A DNA stretch of 64,000 bases from Bacillota bacterium (GCA_023415915.1 JAEZIZ010000003.1:1-64000); one strand, 5' to 3'. Shown: positions 27,447 through 35,690, counted from the stretch's first letter. The notes: generated by a model from the sequence alone, not told the origin. A program made the numbers and translations.

Positions 27447-28831
27447 GTTGTTACTCCTTCCGGCCGCTTTTTTACTGCGCTTTCCCGCCGGTCAAATATT
27501 ATGCGCTTTGCCGCGCCGTTTCTTTTTATACTGTCAATCGCATGTAAACTTAGGTTAACATTTCCCACGCAAATCCCATCTTTTACAGGTTTTATGCCGT
27601 AAAGCGCTTCGTAAACGGGCTCCATATCCTCCGTATTAGGCGTAAGCTTCAGCCCGATATCAATAATCGCGTCTTCATGCCGCCCTATTAGATTCACCTC
27701 AAAATCGAGCACATTATCGAGCGCAAACAGCGCTTCGTCAAAGTCGCGCATCATTACATGACCGCCCGGCAGCGCATGCCTGCCCGCTATCCTGCCTGAA
27801 ACGATATCCAGCGTTTTAAGCACGGTGCCGCACGGACAAGGCTCTTTAATGATTCTGCTTATGTCTCCCGTCCGGTAACGCACAAACGGAGTACCCAAAG
27901 CTGTAAGCGACGTGAATACGACTTCGCCGTATTCGTTGTCCGGAACAATCTCGCCGGTGTCAGGGTCAACAATTTCAAACAGCATGTCCGCTTCGCGCAG
28001 GTGGTAGCCGCAAAAAGCCTTGCACTGCACGCCGCCTCCTAAACCCATCTCCGTTGCGCCGTAATGGTTGAATACGCGGCAGCCCCATGCCTCCTCCACC
28101 GCCCGCGATATCGCCGCCGGCACGTAATCGGTAGTAAGCAGCACGCTTTTTATGCGGCGTTTGGGCTTTGCTTTGCAGCCCCTTACAAGCGAAAGCACTT
28201 GAACGGGCACGCCTACCAGCACATTGGCGTCATATTCGTTTATTGCCGCTATCACCCGCTCCGGGTCATCCACGAATCCGTATTTATAGCCGTGAGCTCC
28301 CAGCCTTGCAAGCGCCGCAGAGAGCAGGTCGCCCACGCTTCCCGGTAGTTCTCCCGGCAGCAGTATAAGCACCCTGTCTCCTAAGTCAGCGAGGTTTGCC
28401 ATTCCGTGATGAAAGAAATCCGTCGTGGCCTCCTGGTCTTCAGGGGTAAAGAATATGCGTTTCTGGCCGCCCGTCGTACCCGACGTAGGTATGCTGGTCA
28501 CGCGGGATATCTTAGTCTGCGATACGCAGGAAAACGCCATAGGGTCGTTTGCTATATCCTCAAACGTTGTAAACGGCAGCATCGCTATATCGCCAAGGTG
28601 CTTTATCGGGTTGTCCGGTATATGCTTTAAACGCTCGCGGTAAAAACGGCTGTGGCGCTTTACTCTTTCTATCGTCTCGTTGACGCGCTTTATCTGATAC
28701 CGCGTAATATCCTCCCTTGTAAGCGGCGGCCCCGAGGTCCCGTGAATCCTCCGGCTTATCCAACCTTCAAGAGGTGTTACCGGTATCAAGCCTTTATTTT
28801 TAAACGCAGTCATAAGCGAGTTATTGTTCAT
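27443..28831 (-). CDS. AMP-dependent CoA ligase-like protein of the Mo-hydroxylase accessory cluster
   Basis: A 462-residue phenylacetate-CoA ligase-like protein. Motifs are SIPTSGTTGGQKRIFFT (about 128-144), HYGATEMGLGGG (about 260) and RYRTGDISRI (about 317), followed by CPCGTVLKTLD. It resembles the family named after Desulfovibrio DVU_1553 (recalled, not searched), which sits in clusters for selenium- or molybdenum-linked hydroxylases. The role in cofactor or enzyme maturation is unknown. No clear RBS is visible upstream of the ATG. Its stop overlaps the xdhC start by 4 bases. Confidence 0.8.
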   Translation of the reverse strand: MNNNSLMTAFKNKGLIPVTPLEGWISRRIHGTSGPPLTREDITRYQIKRVNETIERVKRHSRFYRERLKHIPDNPIKHLGDIAMLPFTTFEDIANDPMAFSCVSQTKISRVTSIPTSGTTGGQKRIFFTPEDQEATTDFFHHGMANLADLGDRVLILLPGELPGSVGDLLSAALARLGAHGYKYGFVDDPERVIAAINEYDANVLVGVPVQVLSLVRGCKAKPKRRIKSVLLTTDYVPAAISRAVEEAWGCRVFNHYGATEMGLGGGVQCKAFCGYHLREADMLFEIVDPDTGEIVPDNEYGEVVFTSLTALGTPFVRYRTGDISRIIKEPCPCGTVLKTLDIVSGRIAGRHALPGGHVMMRDFDEALFALDNVLDFEVNLIGRHEDAIIDIGLKLTPNTEDMEPVYEALYGIKPVKDGICVGNVNLSLHAIDSIKRNGAAKRIIFDRRESAVKKRPEGVTT

Positions 28832-28860
28832 ATCATATAACTAAAGCATTATAGCGTGCT

Positions 28861-29247
28861 TCAGGCGTCCAGCAGCCCTTCCTGTTCCAGCAGCCCGAAG
28901 CAGTATTCGCACGTTCGGCCTGTTATATCCCTGCATTTCTGAGGGTCGCTCCCGCCTTCGCCAATCAATCCGGCGCAGGTTAACGTGCCGAACGACTGTT
29001 CAAACCATTGCGTAAGCTCATGTACAAGCCGCGGTGCGTCTTTATCGCTGAAAAGCGCGAGAAGGCATGCCCCGCCGCTCAAGGCCCCGCACGCGTCCTG
29101 CGTATGCAGTCCGCGGCAAAGCCCGCGCATTGCCTTTATAAGCTCTACGTTTTCGGATTCTTTGTACTCCAGGCCTATCTTCACTATGACCTGAGCGCAG
29201 CAATATCCCTGCAACCCCAATTCAAAAGCCCGTTTTGCAATGTCCAT
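28861..29247 (-). CDS. C-GCAxxG-C-C family protein
   Basis: A 128-residue cysteine-rich protein. The family pattern is visible: YCCAQV near residue 16, CRGLHTQDACGALSGGACLL near 48-66, CAGLIGEG, CRDITG and CEYCFG near 117. Such proteins are presumed redox or metal-cluster binders of unknown function. It resembles the DVU_1555 family found beside DVU_1551- and DVU_1553-like genes (recalled). RBS AAAGGAGGG precedes the ATG. It sits between the NTP transferase and the ligase-like gene in the accessory operon. Confidence 0.85.
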   Translation of the reverse strand: MDIAKRAFELGLQGYCCAQVIVKIGLEYKESENVELIKAMRGLCRGLHTQDACGALSGGACLLALFSDKDAPRLVHELTQWFEQSFGTLTCAGLIGEGGSDPQKCRDITGRTCEYCFGLLEQEGLLDA

Positions 29248-29362
29248 GTTGCCCTCCTTTTACGTCTTGCTAATGTTGCCTATATGCATATACCCGTCGT
29301 TAGCGCAGGCATATTGCCCTGTTTCCTGAGAATAAATCCCCTGTTATTAATGAAGCCGCGCT

Positions 29363-30517
29363 TTACTCCGCCTGCATTATCAGACGCATAACGTCTTCTC
29401 CCAGCGCGGCCTGAATCATATGCTGTATATCCATAGCCGTATTAAGGCGTTCACTCGCGCGGCGCATGCGTTCGCCCTCGCCGTACTTATTAGTAAGCTG
29501 CGACATGCGCTGACGTATATCCACTATGTCCGTTTGCCCGGTTACTTTATCCGCGAAATAGAGTATCGATTCGTTGCAGATTCTGCGCGCGTATTCCGCG
29601 CTTAAATCCATATGATTCGCTATCAGCGCCGCGGCTTTCGGGTAACCCATAGACGATAATGCCTGCGCCGCCTTTAAGGCATGGCCACGCTCGCCCTTTT
29701 TTATGTCGTGCAGCAAACCGCTTGAGAAGACGAGCTCCGGGTCAACGTCATAGCCCTTTTCCATTAGCGCCTTTGCTATTGTTTGCGCTATGCCGGCGAC
29801 TTTGGCGCAGTGCGCCCTTACCTTTTCGGAAACGTTATAGTGCCTGTATATATAGTCGCATTCCTCAAGATCCGGCGCGATATGCGTTTCAAGATAGTCA
29901 AGCGCCTTATAGTAATCCTGCTTAGAATCTATATCAATAAGGCACGTCTCGTTTCCCATATCAACATATTCCGCTTCTTCCTTATGTCTCTCAAACACGC
30001 CTTTAAGCCCGCCGTCAAGCGGCGAAGAAAGCATCTCGTCAATAAGCTCAGATGTGAAAAGCGGAGGATGCCCTTTTCTGTCTTTAAAACACGGATACAG
30101 TATTTTAGCGTTGCCTTTCTCAAACCTGTCTTTCAGCACTTCGATAGTGAACGGCTGCGCGAGCGCGTAATCCACTGGCAGCAAAAAGACGCCCATTGTA
30201 CGGGGCCCCTGACAAGCCGTGAGGCTTGACGGGGTGTAAATATCGTTATTTACGGCGCGCACGCCCGCCTGAATGGAGGCAAACATGCCGCCCGGGTAGT
30301 TTTCGTTGTATACGATATTGACAGGCAGCGAGCCTACGGCCTTTGTTATCTCTTCCGCTTTATGCCCCACAACGATATAAATATCGCTTATACCTGCCGA
30401 TATGAAACAGTTTATCTGTCGCACAACAAGCGTTTCTCCCCCGAAAGGCAGAAGTGCTTTCATCTCTCTCATTCTTGACGAATATCCGGCCGCAAGTATC
30501 AGCCCCGCATATGCCAT
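29363..30517 (-). CDS. Nucleotidyltransferase-HD fusion (molybdopterin cytidylyltransferase-like)
   Basis: A 384-residue two-domain protein. Residues 1-200 are a MobA/MocA-like nucleotidyltransferase: LILAAGYSSRM near 6-16 binds the nucleotide, FLLPVDYAL near 111 gives the metal-binding aspartate, and DRKGHPPLF follows. Residues 220-330 are an HD phosphohydrolase domain (LLHDIKKGERGH). It resembles the DVU_1551 NTP transferase family (recalled). Probable role: attaching a nucleotide to molybdopterin for the hydroxylase, plus an unknown HD activity. Residues 93-108 are encoded by a palindromic repeat inserted in frame just before the FLLPVD strand. It is the first gene of the accessory operon. 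Confidence 0.85.
   Translation of the reverse strand: MAYAGLILAAGYSSRMREMKALLPFGGETLVVRQINCFISAGISDIYIVVGHKAEEITKAVGSLPVNIVYNENYPGGMFASIQAGVRAVNNDIYTPSSLTACQGPRTMGVFLLPVDYALAQPFTIEVLKDRFEKGNAKILYPCFKDRKGHPPLFTSELIDEMLSSPLDGGLKGVFERHKEEAEYVDMGNETCLIDIDSKQDYYKALDYLETHIAPDLEECDYIYRHYNVSEKVRAHCAKVAGIAQTIAKALMEKGYDVDPELVFSSGLLHDIKKGERGHALKAAQALSSMGYPKAAALIANHMDLSAEYARRICNESILYFADKVTGQTDIVDIRQRMSQLTNKYGEGERMRRASERLNTAMDIQHMIQAALGEDVMRLIMQAE
30198..30240 (-). repeat. Palindromic repeat, copy B, inside the NTP transferase gene
   Basis: On the coding strand: stem CAAGCCTCACGGCTTG, then TCAGGGGCCCCGTAC, preceded by ACACCCCGT. It encodes YTPSSLTACQGPRT in frame. The flanking protein sequence (…VNNDI and MGVFLLPVD) would join naturally without it. 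Confidence 0.65.
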
Positions 30518-30555
30518 TTCCGTTCCCCCTTGCCCAAGCCGTTAATGTGCTTTTT

Positions 30556-30564
30556 ATTATACCA
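30556..30564 (-). promoter_or_regulatory. Extended -10 promoter of the Mo-hydroxylase accessory operon
   Basis: Minus strand TGGTATAAT, an extended -10 of the TGnTATAAT type, about 40 bases before the NTP transferase ATG. No good -35 is present, which suggests help from an activator. The direct repeats just upstream are candidates for its site. Confidence 0.6.
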
Positions 30565-30580
30565 CATTTATCTAGTACAA

Positions 30581-30617
30581 AAGAACGCCTGTTTAGGACA
30601 TAAGAATGCCTGTTTAG
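30581..30617 (-). promoter_or_regulatory. Two direct repeats upstream of the accessory-operon promoter
   Basis: AAGAACGCCTGTTTAG (30581-30596) and AAGAATGCCTGTTTAG (30602-30617) on the plus strand are near-identical and 21 bp apart, two helical turns. They lie immediately upstream of the extended -10. This is the layout expected of an activator or repressor binding tandem sites. The regulator is not identified. Confidence 0.55.
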
Positions 30618-30641
30618 CGTCCGGTTATTATCGGTGTAAAA

Positions 30642-30663
30642 GAAAAAAGCCGTCGGTGACGGC
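30642..30663 (-). terminator. Terminator after dhaL
   Basis: Minus strand GCCGTC-ACC-GACGGC stem-loop (30649-30663) followed by TTTTTTC. It closes the sugar operon, about 275 bases beyond the dhaL stop. Confidence 0.8.
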
Positions 30664-30712
30664 CGTATCAGAATTCAGTTGATTAAAAATAAATTAATTA
30701 AGGAGGATTATC

Positions 30713-30820
30713 ATTCCGGAAAAGCACTGCCGTATTCTATAGCCTGATCAGACTTGTGCCGCTTTGCTGCCGCTTTCCCGGCACGGCAAATGCCGCTTTT
30801 ACTCCCAAAAAGCCTCATGA
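30713..30820 (+). pseudogene. Possible small plus-strand gene remnant
   Basis: A strong RBS (AAGGAGG, 30700-30706) is followed after 6 bases by ATT rather than ATG. The frame then runs nine codons to TAG (30740-30742) and, read through, continues 25 codons to a TGA that lies inside a palindromic repeat. It could be a decayed small gene. No function is suggested. Chance is not excluded. Confidence 0.25.
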
Positions 30821-30883
30821 CTTTTTGGGAACCCCGACACACCCCAGCAAGCCTCGCGTCTTGCCGGGGACCCCGTACCACCC
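30801..30883 (+). repeat. Palindromic repeats, copies C1 and C2 in tandem
   Basis: C1: CCCAAAAAG-CCTCATGA-CTTTTTGGG then AACCCCGACACACC (30803-30843). C2: GCAAG-CCTCGCGT-CTTGC then CGGGGACCCCGTACCACCC (30846-30883). Both share the family core and tail, and the stems differ in sequence but keep pairing. The remainder of 30518-30937 holds the terminator, the promoter and a possible gene remnant, all listed separately. Confidence 0.65.
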
Positions 30884-30937
30884 ATAAGCTTAAGGTTTTA
30901 CGGGAGGAGTAAATACGCTTACGTTGATGTATTGCTG

Positions 30938-31576
30938 TTAATGCAGCAGGCTCTTAATGGAGTCCGCCATCGATGAAAGTATAAGGTAACAGCTTGTCGC
31001 TCCCGCGTCCAGCACACCGCGCGAACGCTCGCCCAGCCTGCTCGCGCGCCCTATTTTTGCTACCATATCCTTTGTGGACTCCCAGCCGCTTTTCGCGCCT
31101 TCCTTGAGCGCTTCGAGCGACTCGCCGAAGTCCTTCCCTTCCGCCAAAGCCGCGGAATATGCCTCGATTCCCGGTATCAGCGTATCCAGCAGCGTCTTAT
31201 CGCCCCGTTTCGCATTGCCAATGTCCTGTATGCCCGAAAGAGCGGCTTTAAGCATGCCTTCAAACGTTTGCGCGTCTATCTCGTCCGCTTTGGATGCAGC
31301 AGCCGATATCTCGTCGAATAGCACGCCGTATAAAGGCCCCATGGAGCCGCCTATATCTTCCATCAGCGTCGCGCTTAACACCGACAGCCCTTCGGAAAGC
31401 GAAAATTGCTTTCCTTCCAGCCTGTCTTTGCAGAGCGAAAACCCCTTGTTCATATTTATGCCGTGGTCGCCGTCGCCTATGGCCCCGTCGATGTCGCTTA
31501 AATATGCGGCATTCTTTTGTATAGTATCGATAAGCCCGAGCACGACGCATCCGGCGTCTTTATTGTTAAACGTCAT
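30938..31576 (-). CDS. dhaL: Dihydroxyacetone kinase subunit DhaL
   Basis: A 212-residue DhaL (DAK2/DegV-like phosphatase-fold) subunit. It binds the nucleotide and transfers phosphate to the DhaK-bound substrate. Mg/ADP-binding signs are IDGAIGDGDHGINMNKG (about 29-45), GGSMGPLYG near 78 and GDKTLLDTL near 115. Length is typical. It starts 10 bases after the dhaK stop and is the last gene of the sugar operon. No DhaM phosphotransfer subunit gene is nearby, so an ATP-dependent or unlinked PTS route is open. Confidence 0.93.
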   Translation of the reverse strand: MTFNNKDAGCVVLGLIDTIQKNAAYLSDIDGAIGDGDHGINMNKGFSLCKDRLEGKQFSLSEGLSVLSATLMEDIGGSMGPLYGVLFDEISAAASKADEIDAQTFEGMLKAALSGIQDIGNAKRGDKTLLDTLIPGIEAYSAALAEGKDFGESLEALKEGAKSGWESTKDMVAKIGRASRLGERSRGVLDAGATSCYLILSSMADSIKSLLH

Positions 31577-31586
31577 AAGGCATCAC

Positions 31587-32585
31587 CTACAGCTGCTTAA
31601 GTCCCACAGAATCCGCGGGAAAGTCTATGCACTCTTTAAGCTCGTCATCCAGCTTCATTACGGTGAGCGTCACGCCCATCATCTCAAGCGACGTGAAGTA
31701 ATTGCCTACATAAGCTTTATATACGCTGATGCCCTTCTCTTTGAGTATCTCTTCTGCTTTGCCGTAGACTATGTACTGCTCCATTACCGGCGTAGCGCCG
31801 AGCCCCGAGAGCAGCACCACGACTTCGTCGCCCTTAACGAACGGCAAGTCGGGCAGTATCAAATCGAGCATCATCTCCGCAATACGGTCCGCCGTTTCGA
31901 GTGGCTGCACGCTCACGCCCGGCTCACCGTGATGCCCTATGCCCACTTCCATACTGCCGTCTTCTATCGTAAAGTTGGGGTGGCCGACAGCGGGTATCGT
32001 GCAGGGCGCGGTTCCTATGCCGACGGAGCGCGTGTTGTCTATTGCTTTCTGCGCGGCGGCTATGACTGCATCTAAGTCTGCGCCCATAGCGGCTTTCGCT
32101 CCTCCTACCTTCCACATAAGCACTTCGCCCGCCACGCCGCGGCGCTTTTCCCTCTCCTCTTTGGGAGCCGAGGCGCAGTCGTCATTGGCTACGACGGTTT
32201 TTACTTCTATACCCGCTTCTTTAGCTTTGCGCATCGCCATCTTTACGTTCATGTTGTCGCCCGCGTAGTTGCCGTAAAGGCACGCAACGCCCCGTCCCGA
32301 ATCGGCGGCCTTCATTGCGTCTAAAAACGCTGCCGCGGTAGGCGACGAGAATATCTCGCCTACGGCTACGGCGTCGCACATGTTTTTTCCTATATAGCCG
32401 ACGAACGCCGGTTTATGTCCCGAGCCTCCGCCCGTGACTATGCCCACCTTCCCCTTTATGGGCGCTTCAGAGTACTTCAGCACCCTCGGGTTATCGGTTG
32501 CCGCTACTATATCCCTGTTGGCTCTAATGAAACCTTTAAGCATGTCTTCGACAACAAAATTCGGATCGTTTACTATCCTGTTCAT
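31587..32585 (-). CDS. dhaK: Dihydroxyacetone kinase subunit DhaK
   Basis: A 332-residue DhaK subunit that binds dihydroxyacetone or a similar short ketose covalently through a histidine. Signatures are IVTGGGSGHKPAFVGYIG (about 50-67) and MEVGIGHHGEPG (about 211-222), which contains the expected substrate-binding histidine. Length and sequence are typical. RBS AAGGAGG precedes the ATG. Presence in a sugar operon suggests that aldol cleavage or isomerisation yields dihydroxyacetone, or that a tetrulose is the true substrate. The sequence alone does not decide. Confidence 0.94.
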   Translation of the reverse strand: MNRIVNDPNFVVEDMLKGFIRANRDIVAATDNPRVLKYSEAPIKGKVGIVTGGGSGHKPAFVGYIGKNMCDAVAVGEIFSSPTAAAFLDAMKAADSGRGVACLYGNYAGDNMNVKMAMRKAKEAGIEVKTVVANDDCASAPKEEREKRRGVAGEVLMWKVGGAKAAMGADLDAVIAAAQKAIDNTRSVGIGTAPCTIPAVGHPNFTIEDGSMEVGIGHHGEPGVSVQPLETADRIAEMMLDLILPDLPFVKGDEVVVLLSGLGATPVMEQYIVYGKAEEILKEKGISVYKAYVGNYFTSLEMMGVTLTVMKLDDELKECIDFPADSVGLKQL

Positions 32586-32655
32586 ATGCCGACGCCCTCC
32601 TTTTTAAACTCAGTATGTTTTCTCTACTCGCTAGTCTTTAACGGTTCAATTTAAT

Positions 32656-32685
32656 ATGGCAAGGATATTGCATCCTTAGCGCCAT
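32656..32685 (-). other. Stable hairpin between the epimerase and dhaK genes
   Basis: ATGGC-AAGGAT-ATTGC-ATCCTT-AGC-GCCAT folds into an 11-pair interrupted stem in the 111-base gap. There is no T run on the coding strand, so it is more likely an mRNA processing or stability element than a terminator. Confidence 0.45.
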
Positions 32686-32696
32686 AATCCTCATTA

Positions 32697-33554
32697 CTAC
32701 AGTTGCGCCGCGATAGCCTTTAGGTTAGCAAGGCCGTCTCTGGCGAGCGCTTCGCCCGTAGGCGCGAACGTTCTCCATATCGCGCAGTTGCCCGCGAGTT
32801 CCGTAAAGCTCGGGTCGAACGACTCTATCACCAGCGGACCGTCATACCCCACTTCGGCCACCGCCGCAAGGAACTCTTTGAAAGGCACAAGCCCCGTGCC
32901 CGGTATGCCGCGGTCGTTCTCATTCACATGTATATACCCCAGGTATTCCTTGCCGCATGTTTTGACGGCGCCCGAGAAGCTCTTCTCTTCCCGTATCATA
33001 TGGAAGCAGTCAAGGTGCACTTTCATATTGCCCGTGCCTACATCCTTGCAGAACTTAACCGCGTCTTCCGCGATGTTTAGAAAATGCGTTTCAAAACGGT
33101 TTACGCACTCTACGCATATAACGACGTTGCCGGTTTCCTTAGCGTACAGGGCAACCTCGCGCATGCACTCTACGCCCCAGTTCCATTCCTCGTCAGTGCG
33201 CGGGCGCTTGGTAAGATATCCCCATGCGGCATAGTTGACGCCGCCGAGTATGGGCGCGCCCAGCTCGTTGCATATATCAACGCACTTTTTCATAGCCTTT
33301 ACCGCTTCGGCGCGCACTGCGGGATCGGGAGATATGGGATTTGTCGCCGGCGTCAACGTAGTCGTGCATACGCATTCTATGCCCACCCGCTCAAGTTCGC
33401 TCTTGACTTTGTCAGTCGGAAAAGTAAACGGGTTTGATATCGCGAAGTCTATGACCTCAAAGCCCATATCCTTTGCTTTTTGAATTATCCAGATATCCTT
33501 TTCGCCAAAGCTTTCGGCCCATATAAAGCTGTCTACTCCAAATTTAAAATACAT
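32697..33554 (-). CDS. Sugar isomerase/epimerase, D-tagatose/D-allulose 3-epimerase-like
   Basis: A 285-residue TIM-barrel protein of the AP endonuclease 2-like sugar isomerase group. The ketose 3-epimerase metal set is recognisable: CVECVNRFETHFLN (Glu, about 149), VHLDCFHMIREE (Asp and His, about 183), HVNENDRGIPGTG (about 209) and LVIESFD (Glu, about 244). Such enzymes epimerise free ketoses at C3 with Mn or Co. RBS AGGAGG precedes the ATG. The neighbours (ABC importer, kinases, aldolase) point to catabolism of a rare ketose or related sugar (inference). Confidence 0.82.
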   Translation of the reverse strand: MYFKFGVDSFIWAESFGEKDIWIIQKAKDMGFEVIDFAISNPFTFPTDKVKSELERVGIECVCTTTLTPATNPISPDPAVRAEAVKAMKKCVDICNELGAPILGGVNYAAWGYLTKRPRTDEEWNWGVECMREVALYAKETGNVVICVECVNRFETHFLNIAEDAVKFCKDVGTGNMKVHLDCFHMIREEKSFSGAVKTCGKEYLGYIHVNENDRGIPGTGLVPFKEFLAAVAEVGYDGPLVIESFDPSFTELAGNCAIWRTFAPTGEALARDGLANLKAIAAQL

Positions 33555-33566
33555 AATTTATGCCTC

Positions 33567-34766
33567 CTATACTGTCTGCGGTACCGCAGGGTTGTTGTTG
33601 GCAAAGTTCTGCAATATTACGAGAGGCTCGTAACTGCTGGTGTTAACGATATCTATTCCCTTTTTGGCGGAAGCTTCGGATACGAAGAACTCGTCGCCGG
33701 AGATGTCGCCGAATCTCAAAACCCCGGGCGACTCGCATTCAAACGCTCCGAACTTTCCGTGCCCCTGAACCGCGAGCGCGCAGTAGCACGCTTCGTCGTA
33801 CAGCTTAACGCTCGCTCCGGGCGCGACTGTTACTTCTTTTGCCGCTATCCATTCGTTTGCGTAAGCGACCCATTTTTCCGTCAGCCCTTTTTGCGTTTCA
33901 GGCAGAACCTTGGGAGCCCTGAAATACTTCTCCTTATAGTCGGGACGGGTGCTCTCTTCCCAGTCTATCTGAGCAAACAGTGCTTCCACGTCGCCCTTCT
34001 CTTCGGGAGGCTGGCAGTCGGTAAGCAGATTTGGCGGGTTTACTTCGCCCATTGTCACGTTTTCCATTATAGTGTTTACGTCGCTGTTCCATTGAGGTTC
34101 GTACGTAACGACAGAAGCGGGAGCGTGTATAACGCCCGCGGGAGTGTACCAGCCGGTGCCGAGCTGTATCCTGTAAGCTCTGGAAAGCTCGGTTATGCGC
34201 GTATCAAAGTTGCTGTAATTCCGTATGCAGTCTTTTACCTGTTCCTTGGTAGTGGACGGGTCGAATCCGAAATATGTGAGCGGGAACCTTCCGAGGTAAG
34301 CGTTATACTGTATAGGGAAGTAATACGCTTCCGGCTTGCCGTGGCGGCCTATGCGCTGCGCAAGCTGTTCGGTAAGGTGCAGGTGATGGAACAGCGGCTT
34401 GTCATAATCGTAAAGCTTGGCAAACGTGGGCCATGTGCCGTATCTGCTTTGCAATTCGTCGCCTATAAGGTCGGCGCCCAGCTCTTCCACGGCGTCAGCG
34501 AAAAGTATCTTCTCGCCCGTCGCTGCATCAAGCACAAAGCTCATGCCTTCCGTCGGGCCGGTCTTAGGTCCGTTCAGCGCAACGGTGACAGAGCCAAGCC
34601 AGCGTTCGCATATACCGCCGCGGTCCATGCCGAACGCGAAATAATCGTCGGGATGAAGCCTTAATCTGCGTCCGGGTTCGTTAAACCCCCTTGGAACCCA
34701 TGTCGGGGTGAGCTGAAGTACTCCGTTTCCCTTTTTAAATATCTCTTTAATCCGTTCTTTGGACAT
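33567..34766 (-). CDS. Mannose-6-phosphate isomerase-like cupin protein
   Basis: A 399-residue protein resembling class I phosphomannose isomerases. LFHHLHLTEQLAQRIGRHGKPEAYY (in parts, about 125-148) matches the zinc-binding QxH…GKxE region, and GTGWYTPAGVIHAP (about 212-225) matches the YVPAGxxHA motif. A second cupin-like beta domain follows (about 310-390). It is probably an aldose-ketose isomerase for the operon's sugar or its phosphate. The family is not a standard ManA by sequence, and the substrate is unknown. RBS AAGGGAGG precedes the ATG. Confidence 0.7.
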   Translation of the reverse strand: MSKERIKEIFKKGNGVLQLTPTWVPRGFNEPGRRLRLHPDDYFAFGMDRGGICERWLGSVTVALNGPKTGPTEGMSFVLDAATGEKILFADAVEELGADLIGDELQSRYGTWPTFAKLYDYDKPLFHHLHLTEQLAQRIGRHGKPEAYYFPIQYNAYLGRFPLTYFGFDPSTTKEQVKDCIRNYSNFDTRITELSRAYRIQLGTGWYTPAGVIHAPASVVTYEPQWNSDVNTIMENVTMGEVNPPNLLTDCQPPEEKGDVEALFAQIDWEESTRPDYKEKYFRAPKVLPETQKGLTEKWVAYANEWIAAKEVTVAPGASVKLYDEACYCALAVQGHGKFGAFECESPGVLRFGDISGDEFFVSEASAKKGIDIVNTSSYEPLVILQNFANNNPAVPQTV

Positions 34767-34820
34767 AAGATTGCCTCCCTTGTTAGTTATAATTATAACG
34801 GTGTTGATATTCTTTTCAGC

Positions 34821-35690
34821 CTATAGTTTGTAGTATTGAATTTGGTTCGCGGCATTGAAAAGATCAATCTTTTGATTGATTACCTTCTTCATCACGTTAA
34901 TGCTGTCGATATAAAGCTCAAACGGCTCGCGCACGTTTGCGTCGGCGGACAGCGTTTTCCTCAGTTGCTGATAGAAAGCGTCCTTTATATCCGAGGATAT
35001 GTTTATCTTGTTTATACCGCGCTTTACGCTCTCGGCTATCTCTTCGTCGGGATTGGCGGAACCTCCGTGCAATACCAGCGGAATGCTTACTCTTCTTTTT
35101 ATCTCGCTTAAAAGGTCGAGTTTGAGCTCAGGCTTGAAGCCTTTGGGGTATATGCCGTGCGCCGTGCCTATCGCTATCGCGAGGCAGTCTATGCCCGTAG
35201 CTTCCACAAACCTTGCCGCGTCGTCGGGGTCGGTATATATGATTTCCCCCGCGCCGCCTTCTTTATCGTTGCCCGTCGTACCTATGGTGCCCAGCTCGGC
35301 TTCCACGGAGACGCCCAGCGGATGTACCATGTCCACAACTTTTTTTGACAGGGCTATGTTTTCCTCAAACGGCAGATGCGAAGCGTCTATCATTACGGAC
35401 GTAAAGCCGGTGCGTACGGCGTGCAGCACCTGCTCAAGGCTGGTACTGTGGTCCATATGTATGCATACCGGCACCTTTGCCGCGTTTGCGGCGCTTACAC
35501 AACTTGCCATGAAGCTGTCGCCCTGAAACTCGAGTTCTTTTGGATGCACCGCCAATATAACAGGCGCTTTCTTTTCTTCCGAACATTCAATAACTGCCTT
35601 TAACATCTGGCCGGTGCCTATATTAAATGCCGGTATTGCGAAATTGCGTTCATTGGCTACCGCCAATATCTCCTTAATGTTCACTAACAC
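34821..35690 (-). CDS. Class II ketose-(bis)phosphate aldolase
   Basis: A 289-residue zinc-dependent class II aldolase of the fructose/tagatose-bisphosphate (FbaA/GatY/KbaY, IolJ) family. Motifs include VPVCIHMDHSTS (catalytic Asp and zinc His, about 75-86), VEAELGTIG (about 134), AIGTAHGIYP (about 178) and LVLHGGSANPDEEI (about 206-219). It cleaves a ketose phosphate to dihydroxyacetone phosphate and an aldehyde. It begins with GTG (GTG TTA GTG AAC), with GGAGG 9 bases upstream. The exact ketose cannot be told from sequence. Confidence 0.88.
   Translation of the reverse strand: MLVNIKEILAVANERNFAIPAFNIGTGQMLKAVIECSEEKKAPVILAVHPKELEFQGDSFMASCVSAANAAKVPVCIHMDHSTSLEQVLHAVRTGFTSVMIDASHLPFEENIALSKKVVDMVHPLGVSVEAELGTIGTTGNDKEGGAGEIIYTDPDDAARFVEATGIDCLAIAIGTAHGIYPKGFKPELKLDLLSEIKRRVSIPLVLHGGSANPDEEIAESVKRGINKINISSDIKDAFYQQLRKTLSADANVREPFELYIDSINVMKKVINQKIDLFNAANQIQYYKL

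Noticed and set aside
33480..34664. A 394-codon plus-strand open frame opposite the cupin isomerase gene
   Set aside because: Antisense shadow of a gene with recognisable metal motifs; no RBS or domain of its own.
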